DNA of 16,262 nt from Bacillota bacterium (GCA_023431385.1 JAEYWA010000168.1:1-16262); one strand, 5' to 3'; shown: positions 1 to 7,441, counted from the first letter of the stretch. Made by a program: numbers and translations. Notes: generated by a model not told the origin, from the sequence alone.

Positions 1-621
1 AAGTTTGAAGAATTGCTTTCAGCATATAATATAGGTATAAACTATGACAAAGTTAAGGAACTTGATGAACAAATGCATTTGCCTCAGGATGAATATTACA
101 TGTTTGCAGAACTGCAGAGTAACGATATAAACAAATCCTACAACAGTTCGCAAGGGTATATTTTCCTGCCTGATTCAAGAAGCATTTCAATATTGAAGAA
201 TGACAAGGAGTGGCTCAAGACCTATTCGCTGATTAAGACAACCGATAAAGCTCAGGCTTCCAGCATATTAAATCAGGGCTCAACCCAGTCAGGACCTTTT
301 GATCTAGCTGTTGCTTCTGAAATTACAGGAGGCAGCAAGATGTTGGTATTTGGTAATGGAATATTCCTTACTGATTCCGCTTTGTCAAGCCAGTATTCAA
401 GCTATTTTGCCGGAGGTGCAAGTTACTTCCTGAGTACAGTAGTGAATTGGATGCAGGATAAGGATGACCAGACAACAGTATCACCAAAATTAGTTACTGC
501 TAAAACCCTTACAGTAACTGCAACTCAGGTAAAAGGAATATCAATTGTTTTAGTAGGGGTTCTGCCTGTTCTAATAATGGGATGTGGTTTCGTTGTTTGG
601 TCAAGAAGGAGGCATTTATAA
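1..621 (+). CDS. GldG-like ABC-transporter auxiliary protein, C-terminal part
   Basis: The reading frame is open from base 1 (K-F-E-E-L-L-S...) to the TAA at 619-621, so the gene begins upstream and about 206 residues are visible. The stretch looks like the C-terminal end of GldG/ABC_transp_aux proteins: an alpha/beta extracytoplasmic domain (motifs such as SGPFDLAVASE and KMLVFGNGIF), an SYFLSTVVNWM segment near the end, then one transmembrane helix (about IVLVGVLPVLIMGCGFVVW) and a basic tail RRRHL. Family members usually sit beside an ABC ATPase and permease and are thought to be the non-ATPase part of an export or gliding-type ABC system; the substrate is unknown. The next gene follows after 3 bases and its ribosome binding site lies inside this gene's last codons, so the two are tightly coupled. 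Family assignment is from memory of typical sequences. Confidence 0.75.
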   Translation, partial: KFEELLSAYNIGINYDKVKELDEQMHLPQDEYYMFAELQSNDINKSYNSSQGYIFLPDSRSISILKNDKEWLKTYSLIKTTDKAQASSILNQGSTQSGPFDLAVASEITGGSKMLVFGNGIFLTDSALSSQYSSYFAGGASYFLSTVVNWMQDKDDQTTVSPKLVTAKTLTVTATQVKGISIVLVGVLPVLIMGCGFVVWSRRRHL

Positions 622-624
622 AAT

Positions 625-2025
625 ATGAAGTTATTTAGGAATGCTATAATTCTCGTTGTTGTATTGGGCCTTTTGGCGGGTGCATATTTTTACCTGAACA
701 ATAAAAATGCAGGCAAAGAGGATATATCAGAGGAGCCACCACAAGAGGATGAAATTCTGGTTATTTCTTCAGACAGAGATAAAATTAACTCTATTGAGTT
801 CAATAACGAGAGCGGTAATTTCAAAGTTGTCAAAAAGGACAAGGACAACTGGGCCATTGAGCCTGCAATGGAATTCCCTTTAAGTAATCAAACTGTTGAA
901 GCCGCTGCTTTAGATTTCTCATCGGTGGTTGCAAACAAAATCATTGAGGAGAAAGCCTCGGATTTGAGCAAATATGGTCTTGATAAGCCCAAGTCTTCAC
1001 TTAAAGTCGGGCTATCCGACGGAACCTTCAAAGAAATTGAGGTTGGAGCTGTGACTCCTACCAGTGACGGAATTTACGTTAAGAACAAGGGTGAAGACAA
1101 GGTCTATGTTGTAGGCATGTATTATGAGAGTAAATTTAACTACAGCAGGGGTTATTTCGCAGTGAAGGATATCCTTCCTGTTGAGGCTACCACTATTAAA
1201 AAGGTCTCTTATGAAAAGAATGGTGATCTGCAGTTTGCTCTTGATATAAAATCCGAAACAGATGTTGATATTACTGGACCAATTAAGGAAAAAGCCGAGA
1301 CTTCGGAAGTTGCCAAAATAACGGCTGCAGTAGTCCAATTGGCTGTAAAGGATATTGTTGACGAAAATCCTGATTTGGCAAAGTACGGTCTTGACAAGCC
1401 TGCATTTGCTATAGAGTATGCTGATGATAAAATGTCTAAAAAGGTTTTATTTGGTAAAGAACTTGAAAAAAGTAAAACAGCATATGCTAAATATCCTGAT
1501 GGAAAGAGCGTATTTACTGTTGATATTTCTCCTTTAAATTTTCTTGATATGAAGTATAGTAATCTTGTAAGCACCTTTGTTTTCCTGCCCAATATAGCTG
1601 ATGTTAACAAAGTTGAGCTTACAATTGACGGTAAGACTATTGTATCTGAAATAAATACAGTTAAAGGCGACTCAGATAAGGATACCTTCAAGGTTGACGG
1701 AAAAGATGCCAATATGAAGAATGAAAAAGACAATTCACTTTTCAGAGCTTTCTATTCTGCAATGATAGGTATAACCATGAACAAGTATGAACCGGGGCTT
1801 AACCCTTCGGGAACTCCTGAGGTCACAATAAAGTATTACATGAAGCCCGATTCAAAGCCTGTAACAATAGAGTATATACCTAAGGATGAGCATTACTACT
1901 ATGCAATAAAGGATGGAGTATATACAAACAGAATAGTCTTAAAATCTAAACTTGATGAACCAGAAGGAATAAGAGAGACTTATAAGACTTTAAAAGCAGC
2001 AATTGATAAGGAAGCTGGTAAGTAA
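625..2025 (+). CDS. DUF4340 domain membrane-anchored protein
   Basis: This is a 466-residue protein with an N-terminal signal anchor (residues about 6-24, IILVVVLGLLAGAYFYL), an acidic linker (about 31-43) and a large extracytoplasmic part. Two copies of a DUF4340-type module are visible: each has a stretch like KxxKDNWxIxxPxxxPxxxxxV and a KYGLDKP signature, at residues 116-122 and 253-259, followed by a short beta-rich segment. DUF4340 proteins have no proven activity. They commonly follow GldG-like genes and probably act in the same ABC system at the outer face of the membrane. The ATG at 625 is preceded by a strong AAGAAGGAGG site at 603-612, within the end of the upstream gene. No frame disruption is seen. 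Confidence 0.8.
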   Translation: MKLFRNAIILVVVLGLLAGAYFYLNNKNAGKEDISEEPPQEDEILVISSDRDKINSIEFNNESGNFKVVKKDKDNWAIEPAMEFPLSNQTVEAAALDFSSVVANKIIEEKASDLSKYGLDKPKSSLKVGLSDGTFKEIEVGAVTPTSDGIYVKNKGEDKVYVVGMYYESKFNYSRGYFAVKDILPVEATTIKKVSYEKNGDLQFALDIKSETDVDITGPIKEKAETSEVAKITAAVVQLAVKDIVDENPDLAKYGLDKPAFAIEYADDKMSKKVLFGKELEKSKTAYAKYPDGKSVFTVDISPLNFLDMKYSNLVSTFVFLPNIADVNKVELTIDGKTIVSEINTVKGDSDKDTFKVDGKDANMKNEKDNSLFRAFYSAMIGITMNKYEPGLNPSGTPEVTIKYYMKPDSKPVTIEYIPKDEHYYYAIKDGVYTNRIVLKSKLDEPEGIRETYKTLKAAIDKEAGK

Positions 2026-2049
2026 TCCAATGGCCGGTAAACGATATAT

Positions 2050-2077
2050 TTGCATCAAACCAGTTTCGGCCTGTAAT
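2050..2077 (+). promoter_or_regulatory. Weak candidate promoter before the YkvI leader
   Basis: TTGCAT (2050-2055), 16 bases, then TGTAAT (2072-2077). The -10 matches the consensus at 5 of 6 positions and the -35 at only 3 of 6. A start near 2084 would give a leader of about 100 bases containing the folded terminator. The same DNA can also form a hairpin (GGCCG 2032-2036 with CGGCC 2067-2071, then AAAC 2039-2042 with GTTT 2063-2066). The permease could therefore also be reached by read-through from the DUF4340 gene. Confidence 0.3.
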
Positions 2078-2104
2078 CGAATTAAATTAAAAGTAATGTG
2101 ATGG

Positions 2105-2187
2105 GCAACTCCCTCATAGAATTATACAGAGGATTATCCTCTGGAACAATTGGTTCCAAATATTCTATGTTGGGAGTTGCTTTTTTT
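2105..2187 (+). terminator. Branched (three-way) intrinsic terminator or attenuator
   Basis: The outer stem pairs 2105-2113 (GCAACTCCC) with 2172-2180 (GGGAGTTGC), and after a small internal loop 2115-2122 with 2162-2169, giving 17 base pairs. Seven T residues follow (2181-2187). Enclosed in the loop are two further perfect hairpins: AGAGGA-TTA-TCCTCT (2128-2142, extended by C2127-G2143) and GGAAC-AATTG-GTTCC (2143-2157). It probably terminates the DUF4340 operon. The 3' arm also carries GGGAG (2172-2176), which is placed as the ribosome binding site of the next gene, so the element may control that gene as well. I do not recognise it as a named riboswitch class. Confidence 0.75.
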
Positions 2188-3283
2188 GATAAAGGGAGAA
2201 TTCAGCAATACTCTAAAAGTTGCGTTTTTGTATATGGCAACAATAATAGGAGCGGGTTTTGCATCCGGGCAGGAGATTATCCAATTTTTTTCAATGTATT
2301 ATGCGGGGGGATTTTTTGGTATCTTTTTAGCTGGTCTATTATTCTCAATTGTAGGATATGTAGTCCTAAACAAGGTATTTTCGGAAAGAATAAGCAGCTA
2401 CGATGAGTTTCTGTTTCCGATGACAGGGTATTTTCTCGGGAGAATCATGGAATTCATAGTGATGCTATTTATGACCTGTATAATGTGTGTTATGATAGCA
2501 GGCTTGGGAAATGTGGTGGCTGAACTGACAGGACTTGATTACAGGTATTCCGTTGCAATTAGTGCTTTGGCAACATTGATAGCTGTAATGACTAATATCA
2601 AAGGCATAGTTACAATAAGTACCTTTTTATCTCCTCTGCTGATAGCAGGAATAATTTTTATAGGCTTTTATATCCTCGCTTCAAAGGACACCTCTGTTTT
2701 CAGTATTTCCGGAAAGCTGAGAATGTTTACACACAACTGGGTATTTTCGGCTATTTTATACGTCAGCTATAATACAATACTTTCAACCGTTCTGATGACC
2801 AGAATGCTGCCTTACCTTAAATCAAACAGAGTCAGTAAATGGGGAGGAATCCTTGGAGGGGGAATGTTGTGTTTTACTGCACTAATATTAAATTCGGCAC
2901 TCTATTTCTTTTATCCACATTCAATAGTATCTGAAATACCTGTACTTGGAATTATTCAAAATAACAGCAAGCTTCTGGGTAATATCTACAGTGTTATTCT
3001 AATACTGGCCATGTTTACCTCTGCAGTAACCTCAGGTTATTGTTTGAGTGAAAGGATCAGCTCTAAGCTTAAAATTAATTATAAACTGATTGCAGCCGTA
3101 CTTTGTGCGGTGGTAATACCTACTTCATCTCTGGGATTTTCAAGCCTCATTGCTACCTTATATCCCATATTCGGATACCTTGGACTATTCCTGCTGTTTA
3201 TGATACTATTCAATTTTATTAAGGGCCGTTTTTCAAAACCCCAATTTCAGACAAATACAAAGATGCGAAACAAGGCAGGCTAG
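2186..3283 (+). CDS. YkvI-family integral membrane permease
   Basis: About 365 residues with roughly ten hydrophobic segments. The N-terminus has the family hallmark: a first helix KVAFLYMATIIGAGFASGQE followed by IIQFF. YkvI proteins (COG3949) belong to the APC/LeuT-like transporter superfamily and are uncharacterised; an amino acid or similar small substrate is an inference. The frame is open further upstream (TTG at 2150), but that would translate the terminator hairpin and add residues absent from relatives. I therefore place the start at TTG 2186-2188 (M-I-K-G-E-F-S-N-T-L-K-V-A), 9 bases after GGGAG at 2172-2176. A second purine-rich stretch (AAAGGGAG, 2191-2198) has no in-frame start at a suitable distance. 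It stops at TAG 3281-3283 and is probably a single-gene unit. Confidence 0.8.
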   Translation: MIKGEFSNTLKVAFLYMATIIGAGFASGQEIIQFFSMYYAGGFFGIFLAGLLFSIVGYVVLNKVFSERISSYDEFLFPMTGYFLGRIMEFIVMLFMTCIMCVMIAGLGNVVAELTGLDYRYSVAISALATLIAVMTNIKGIVTISTFLSPLLIAGIIFIGFYILASKDTSVFSISGKLRMFTHNWVFSAILYVSYNTILSTVLMTRMLPYLKSNRVSKWGGILGGGMLCFTALILNSALYFFYPHSIVSEIPVLGIIQNNSKLLGNIYSVILILAMFTSAVTSGYCLSERISSKLKINYKLIAAVLCAVVIPTSSLGFSSLIATLYPIFGYLGLFLLFMILFNFIKGRFSKPQFQTNTKMRNKAG

Positions 3284-3349
3284 AGGAAATGAATACCTCG
3301 TTTAAATATGTTGGTTGAATATAGACACCAAGCATATCTCCCGCCTTGA

Positions 3350-3378
3350 TAGACTCATAAATAGTTATTTGATATAAT
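3350..3378 (+). promoter_or_regulatory. Extended -10 promoter for the DUF5711-CvpA genes
   Basis: TGATATAAT at 3370-3378 is a perfect extended -10 (TG-n-TATAAT). A TAGACT at 3350-3355, 17 bases upstream, gives a 4 of 6 match to the -35 consensus. The start would fall near 3385, about 65 bases before the ATG at 3450. The rest of the 3284-3449 gap shows only a weak 4-bp GAGG/CCTC hairpin just after the permease stop. Confidence 0.6.
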
Positions 3379-3449
3379 GTTACTAATTGTTATGGAGAAA
3401 GATACTATAGCGGAATATACAAAAGAAAACCAGAGGTGAAATTGCAAGT

Positions 3450-4637
3450 ATGACTTCCCAACCAGAAATTAAAGTTCTTAAAACTAAAAAAAAGTCCAAC
3501 TCAGTTTCGGGTGTTATAACGTTCTTTTTGCTGGTTATAGCCATCTTGATTATGGCTTTTTCGGTATACCTCAAGTCTATCGGTTATGATTTCAAAAATT
3601 TCAGTATAAATGGTTCAATTGAATATGCTAAGACAAATTCCCGGAATTCAATCAACACATCGGCTTCAGATATTTCATTCTCCCAGGATGGAAGCGTAGA
3701 CTGCAAGGTCTACAGGGGAAACATAGTAATCCTGTCACGGGATGGAGTAAAGTGGTTTGATAAAAAGGGAAAACTTTTGCAGGAGAAAGCACTTACCTTA
3801 TCAAGACCAGTCTTGAGAAACTCTAAGAAGTATATGGCCATCATAGATATTTCTGGCAGAGATATTTATTTCTTTAAGGACCAGACCCAGCTATGGACAC
3901 GAAAGCTCGATAATCAAATTATCAATGCTGAGGTTAGCGAAGAGGGGTACACAACAGTTATAACTCAGTCAAAGGAATTTAAATCAGCTGTATTGGTGAT
4001 TGATGTGAACGGTGTCGACAAATATAAGAAGTTTTGCGCGGAGGATATAGTCCTAAGTGCGAAGTCTTTAAATGACGGTGACGATGTACTTATAAATCAG
4101 GTAGTTACAAAAGGTATCAAAGCCGGTACACAATTTGAATTTAATAATATATATGAAGAAAAGTCCTTTGCTGCTCTTGGTATCGAGGAAAATGTTTTTC
4201 CGGTACTCCAGTCAATGGGAGAGAACACTGCGGCAATAGGCCAGAACCTTGTACTGCTAATGGACAAGCAGGGTAAGGAGCTTTGGAGAAAAACTGCTGA
4301 AGCCGTATATTGTGTTGCTCCAAACAGTGGCAAATACTTAATTATGGCAGGGAAATTCAGTGATTCTGCCGGAGCGGTCAGTCAAAGGGTAGTGGTGTTA
4401 AACTCAAAGGGAGAAGAAGTTTACAGCTTTGATCAGCCTGAAAATATAAGCGGTATAAGTCAATACGGGGACAAGCTTGCCTTAAGGACCCAGAGAAGTA
4501 TATACCTTTATTCATTACATGGGAAAAAGCTTGGGCATTACATTGCGCGGAACGAGATTAAGGATGCATATTTGACAGGTGATAACGAAGCAATTGTTAT
4601 AACCGGAGGTAATATATCTCTGGTAGAAATAAAGTAA
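3450..4637 (+). CDS. DUF5711 family membrane-anchored beta-propeller-like protein
   Basis: The protein has 395 residues: a short basic cytoplasmic tail (KTKKKS), one transmembrane helix (about 21-41, GVITFFLLVIAILIMAFSVYL), then an all-beta extracytoplasmic domain. The domain shows repeated blade-like units such as ILSRDGVKWFDKKGKLLQE, IYFFKDQTQLWTRKL, LVLLMDKQGKELWRKT and VVVLNSKGEEVYSF, which resemble PQQ/WD-type propeller strands. This matches the DUF5711 family of Clostridia, whose function is unknown. The ATG at 3450 has an AGAGGTGA site at 3432-3439. The CvpA-family gene follows only 17 bases after the stop, so the two are probably co-transcribed and may act together at the membrane, perhaps in envelope sensing (inference). 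Confidence 0.75.
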   Translation: MTSQPEIKVLKTKKKSNSVSGVITFFLLVIAILIMAFSVYLKSIGYDFKNFSINGSIEYAKTNSRNSINTSASDISFSQDGSVDCKVYRGNIVILSRDGVKWFDKKGKLLQEKALTLSRPVLRNSKKYMAIIDISGRDIYFFKDQTQLWTRKLDNQIINAEVSEEGYTTVITQSKEFKSAVLVIDVNGVDKYKKFCAEDIVLSAKSLNDGDDVLINQVVTKGIKAGTQFEFNNIYEEKSFAALGIEENVFPVLQSMGENTAAIGQNLVLLMDKQGKELWRKTAEAVYCVAPNSGKYLIMAGKFSDSAGAVSQRVVVLNSKGEEVYSFDQPENISGISQYGDKLALRTQRSIYLYSLHGKKLGHYIARNEIKDAYLTGDNEAIVITGGNISLVEIK

Positions 4638-4654
4638 AGGTGAAAGGGCTGCGA

Positions 4655-5380
4655 ATGAATTGGACGGACATTAGTGTGCTGGTTATTATTGCTATATTTA
4701 CAATAATAGGTGTAAGAAACGGTTTCTTATATTCTGTTTTCAGGTTGCTTTCCTACATATTGTCGATAATATTTGCAATAAAGTTTTATCCTGTACTATC
4801 AGCTATGCTGCAAAAAACTATAATTTACTCCAACATAAAAACAGCTGTTATCAATGGAATAACAAAACAGCAGGCAGCCGACGGGATATCCCTTCAGGAG
4901 CGGACAGCCAAGTCTATTGTAGAAGGTTTGAAGCTACCTGGTTTCTTAAAGGATGCAATACTTAGAAATGTGGGAGAAAAAGACATTTTCGGTGTTCAGA
5001 AAATAACAGATGCAATAAGCTCAGAGGTAGCTACTCTTGTAATTAACATTCTGAGTATGATATTGATTTATGTTATTATCAGGTTCGGCCTTATCTTCGT
5101 CAAAGTAATAATAAAGGCTATTGCAAGAATTCCGGTATTCAAACAGTTGGATAAGGCTGGGGGTTTGGTTTTAGGTGCCATAGAGGGTATTTTTATTGTT
5201 TATATAATATGTGCTCTTCTTGTGTTGTTCAGTGCCTTTCCTAAATTTTCAAAGACAATAGATTCTGTTCAGAAGTCTCAAATTGCATGTTACTTCTATC
5301 AAAATAATTTTATCATGAGTTTTTTATCGAACGAGGAAGATAAGCTTAAGGCGGAGGAACTTAATCGTAAAATCAATTAG
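4655..5380 (+). CDS. CvpA family membrane protein
   Basis: About 241 residues with four hydrophobic segments (approximately 6-20, 25-45, 124-152 and 171-195) and the C-terminal family pattern around RIPVFKQLDKAGGLVLGAIEG. CvpA was named for colicin V production in E. coli; the wider family is uncharacterised but linked to envelope stress and cell-surface processes. The start chosen is ATG 4655, giving M-N-W-T-D-I, the usual opening of the family, with GAAAGGG (4642-4648) at good spacing. An in-frame GTG at 4640 would add five residues but has no convincing binding site of its own. The spacing suggests it is the second gene of a DUF5711-CvpA transcript, and a terminator follows at 5404. Confidence 0.85.
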   Translation: MNWTDISVLVIIAIFTIIGVRNGFLYSVFRLLSYILSIIFAIKFYPVLSAMLQKTIIYSNIKTAVINGITKQQAADGISLQERTAKSIVEGLKLPGFLKDAILRNVGEKDIFGVQKITDAISSEVATLVINILSMILIYVIIRFGLIFVKVIIKAIARIPVFKQLDKAGGLVLGAIEGIFIVYIICALLVLFSAFPKFSKTIDSVQKSQIACYFYQNNFIMSFLSNEEDKLKAEELNRKIN

Positions 5381-5403
5381 CAGTTAATGTTTTCACTCCT
5401 CAC

Positions 5404-5426
5404 CATGAATTTGTTTCATGTTTTTT
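5404..5426 (+). terminator. Intrinsic terminator after the CvpA gene
   Basis: CATGAA (5404-5409) pairs with TTCATG (5415-5420) around a 5-base loop, followed at once by six T residues (5421-5426). The stem is short and AT-rich, so the terminator is probably of moderate strength. It separates the CvpA unit from the ilvD promoter 20 bases downstream. Confidence 0.65.
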
Positions 5427-5446
5427 ATCCACTTGGTCAATCAAGC

Positions 5447-5475
5447 TGGACACATCTTACTCATAAGTGTAAAAT
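5447..5475 (+). promoter_or_regulatory. Promoter of ilvD
   Basis: TGGACA (5447-5452), exactly 17 bases, then TAAAAT (5470-5475); both hexamers match the housekeeping consensus at 5 of 6 positions. Transcription would start near 5482, leaving an untranslated leader of about 163 bases before ilvD. Confidence 0.7.
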
Positions 5476-5481
5476 AAGGTT

Positions 5482-5644
5482 AAATCAGGCTGGGACAGCA
5501 TTATCCCGGCTATTATTTTAAGCGCACATTGCCAATTAGCCTCCTTTATTCGCCTTATAGCGATAGAGGAGTGAGCAATATTTCATAACTAGTATGTGGC
5601 CGCTATGTCGGCTCAAAGCCACTAAAGTGGCTTAGGAGGTTAAT
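5482..5644 (+). promoter_or_regulatory. Structured ilvD leader with competing anti-Shine-Dalgarno pairing
   Basis: Several helices are visible. Hairpin A: 5489-5495 with 5504-5510 (7 bp). Hairpin B: 5541-5553 with 5560-5571 (12 bp with one bulged T5550 and a CTTATA loop). Hairpin C: AAGCCAC 5616-5622 with GTGGCTT 5627-5633, directly before the AGGAGGT binding site (5634-5640). The stretch 5535-5545 (ATTAGCCTCCT) can instead pair with 5634-5644 over 11 bp with one G-U, covering the binding site; this excludes hairpin B. GCCAC 5618-5622 can also pair with an earlier GTGGC at 5596-5600. No T-box consensus (GGGTGGNACCGCG) is present. A regulatory role is inferred from the mutually exclusive pairings. 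Confidence 0.5.
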
Positions 5645-7303
5645 ATGAGAAGTGATATCGTAAAAAAGGGAATTGAAAGAGCTCCTCACAGAGCACTCTT
5701 CAAAGCGATGGGTTACACTGATGAAGAGCTTGAGAGACCATTAATAGGAGTTGTTAACTCACAAAATGAAATTGTACCTGGACATATTCACCTTGATAAA
5801 ATAACTGAAGCTGTTAAAGCAGGCATCAGAATGGCAGGAGGAACACCAATAGAATTTGGTGCCATAGGTGTTTGTGACGGTATAGCCATGGGACATACAG
5901 GAATGAAGTATTCACTTGCTACCAGAGAACTTATAGCTGATTCCTGCGAAGCAATGGGAAAGGCGCATAGCTTTGATGGAATGGTATTCATACCAAACTG
6001 TGATAAAATTGTTCCTGGAATGCTGATGGCGGCAGCCAGAATCAATGTGCCTTCAATTGTTATCAGTGGAGGGCCCATGCTTTCTCTGAACAAGGAAGGA
6101 AAGCAGCTGGACCTCAATACCATGTTTGAAGCAGTAGGTGCTTTCAAGGCAGGAAAGATAACCAAGGAAGAAGTAGATGATTTTGAGAACAGTGCTTGTC
6201 CTGGTTGCGGTTCCTGCTCCGGCATGTTTACAGCAAACTCTATGAACTGTCTTACAGAGGTTCTGGGACTGGGTTTGACCGGCAACGGTACTATTCCCGC
6301 AGTATACGCTGAGAGAATAAGAATTGCCAAACATGCCGGTATGAAGGTTATGGAGCTGGTAGAAAAAGATATCAAGCCCTCCGACATTTTAACGGAAAGG
6401 GCCTTTGAAAATGCATTGACTGTCGATATGGCTCTGGGCTGTTCAACCAACTCAGTGCTTCACCTGCCGGCAATAGCCAACGAAATAGGCTTACAGATAA
6501 ATCTGGATATCATAAATGAAATCAGCTCAAAAACACCGAACCTGTGCAAGCTGGCGCCGGCTGGGAACTACCACATACAGGACCTTTATGCTGCGGGTGG
6601 AGTTCAGGCCGTAATGAAAGAACTATCCCGGAAGGACTTGCTGCATCTGGACTTAATAACTGCCACAGGTAAAACTGTTGGAGAAAATATCGAAAACGCA
6701 AAGGTAAAAGATTATAACGTTATAAAAAGTATAGAGGCTCCCTACAGCCTAACGGGCGGAATAGCTGTACTCAGAGGAAATATAGCACCTGACGGAGCTG
6801 TGGTAAAGAAATCGGCAGTGGCTGATTCAATGCTGGTGCATAAAGGCCCTGCCAGAGTGTTTGACAGTGAGGATGAAGCTATCAAATCTATTTATGAGGG
6901 TAAAATCGTCAAGGGCGATGTTGTGATAATCCGCTATGAAGGACCTAAGGGCGGCCCTGGAATGAGAGAGATGCTTGGGCCTACCTCGGCTATAGCCGGA
7001 ATGGGTCTGGACAGCTCCGTGGCCCTTATTACTGACGGCAGATTTTCCGGTGCCTCAAGAGGAGCGTCCATAGGGCATGTATCACCGGAGGCGATGGAAG
7101 GCGGGCCGATTGCCCTCATTCAAGAGGGAGACATTGTTAATATCAATATACCGGAAGGTCGTCTCAACATAGAATGCAGCCAGGAGGAGCTGGACAGAAG
7201 AAAAACTCTGTGGAGTGCACCAACGCCAAAGATAACAAGCGGATATCTTGGTAGATATTCAAGACTGGTGACATCGGCAAGTACCGGAGCAGTACTTAAA
7301 TAG
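5645..7303 (+). CDS. ilvD: Dihydroxy-acid dehydratase
   Basis: This is a 552-residue, full-length enzyme. It dehydrates 2,3-dihydroxy-isovalerate and 2,3-dihydroxy-3-methylvalerate to the 2-keto acids, the third shared step of valine and isoleucine synthesis, in the cytoplasm. Visible signatures are GVCDGIAMGHTGMKYSL (about 75-91), PNCDK (C119, D120, K121; the lysine is the one carbamylated in relatives), CPGCGSCSGM (C185, C188, C191) and DGRFSGASRGASIGH near the C-terminus. At the VNSQNEIVPGH region (37-47) it lacks the cysteine that plant-type [2Fe-2S] enzymes use as a cluster ligand, so it resembles the E. coli-type, oxygen-sensitive [4Fe-4S] enzyme (inference). ATG 5645 follows AGGAGGT with 4 bases between. 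It lies upstream of ilvB, from which it is separated by 196 bases. Confidence 0.97.
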   Translation: MRSDIVKKGIERAPHRALFKAMGYTDEELERPLIGVVNSQNEIVPGHIHLDKITEAVKAGIRMAGGTPIEFGAIGVCDGIAMGHTGMKYSLATRELIADSCEAMGKAHSFDGMVFIPNCDKIVPGMLMAAARINVPSIVISGGPMLSLNKEGKQLDLNTMFEAVGAFKAGKITKEEVDDFENSACPGCGSCSGMFTANSMNCLTEVLGLGLTGNGTIPAVYAERIRIAKHAGMKVMELVEKDIKPSDILTERAFENALTVDMALGCSTNSVLHLPAIANEIGLQINLDIINEISSKTPNLCKLAPAGNYHIQDLYAAGGVQAVMKELSRKDLLHLDLITATGKTVGENIENAKVKDYNVIKSIEAPYSLTGGIAVLRGNIAPDGAVVKKSAVADSMLVHKGPARVFDSEDEAIKSIYEGKIVKGDVVIIRYEGPKGGPGMREMLGPTSAIAGMGLDSSVALITDGRFSGASRGASIGHVSPEAMEGGPIALIQEGDIVNINIPEGRLNIECSQEELDRRKTLWSAPTPKITSGYLGRYSRLVTSASTGAVLK

Positions 7304-7375
7304 TGTAGAGCTAAAGGTTAATAGTGAAATGTTTTGGAAACCCGACTGCGTCGGCTTGAATTAATTAAATGCAGT

Positions 7376-7396
7376 GAAGAGTGAATTTCACTCTTC
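7376..7396 (+). terminator. Perfect 9-bp hairpin after ilvD (weak terminator or leader element)
   Basis: GAAGAGTGA (7376-7384), a three-base loop ATT, then TCACTCTTC (7388-7396). It is followed by ATTATTCACTTTTAG, not an unbroken T-run, so termination would be partial at best. A smaller hairpin, CCGAC-TGC-GTCGG, lies just upstream at 7342-7354. The 3' arm CACTCTTC can also pair, with one bulged G, to the GAAGGAGTG that holds the ilvB binding site, so it may act on ilvB expression. Confidence 0.4.
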
Positions 7397-7423
7397 ATTA
7401 TTCACTTTTAGTGACGATGGCAG

Positions 7424-7441
7424 TAAAATGTTGACATTTTA
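7424..7441 (+). promoter_or_regulatory. Operator-like palindrome containing TTGACA
   Basis: TAAAATGT (7424-7431), two bases TG, ACATTTTA (7434-7441): a perfect 8-bp inverted repeat with a spacing too short for an RNA loop, so a protein-binding DNA site is more likely. It contains a consensus -35 hexamer, TTGACA, at 7431-7436. No good -10 sits at the expected distance (7453-7459 reads AGTTTTG), so a promoter here is doubtful. Confidence 0.4.

Noticed and set aside
2150..2185. Longer N-terminus of the YkvI protein from TTG 2150
   Set aside because: It would encode residues from the terminator stem, and family members begin just before the KVAFxY helix.
2098..2406. Open frame overlapping the terminator and the start of the permease
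   Set aside because: It translates the hairpin DNA and then a wrong frame of the YkvI gene; no family features and no binding site.
3283..3300. GAGG/CCTC hairpin after the permease stop as terminator
   Set aside because: Only four base pairs and no T-run.
4009..4025. TGTCGAC inside the DUF5711 gene as a Spo0A box
   Set aside because: A single imperfect match in coding sequence, not near a promoter.
5482..5644. T-box riboswitch before ilvD
   Set aside because: No GGGTGGNACCGCG motif and no terminator; the hairpins do not follow the T-box layout.
5788..6450. Minus-strand 220-codon frame within ilvD
   Set aside because: Shadow of a highly conserved coding region with no family resemblance.
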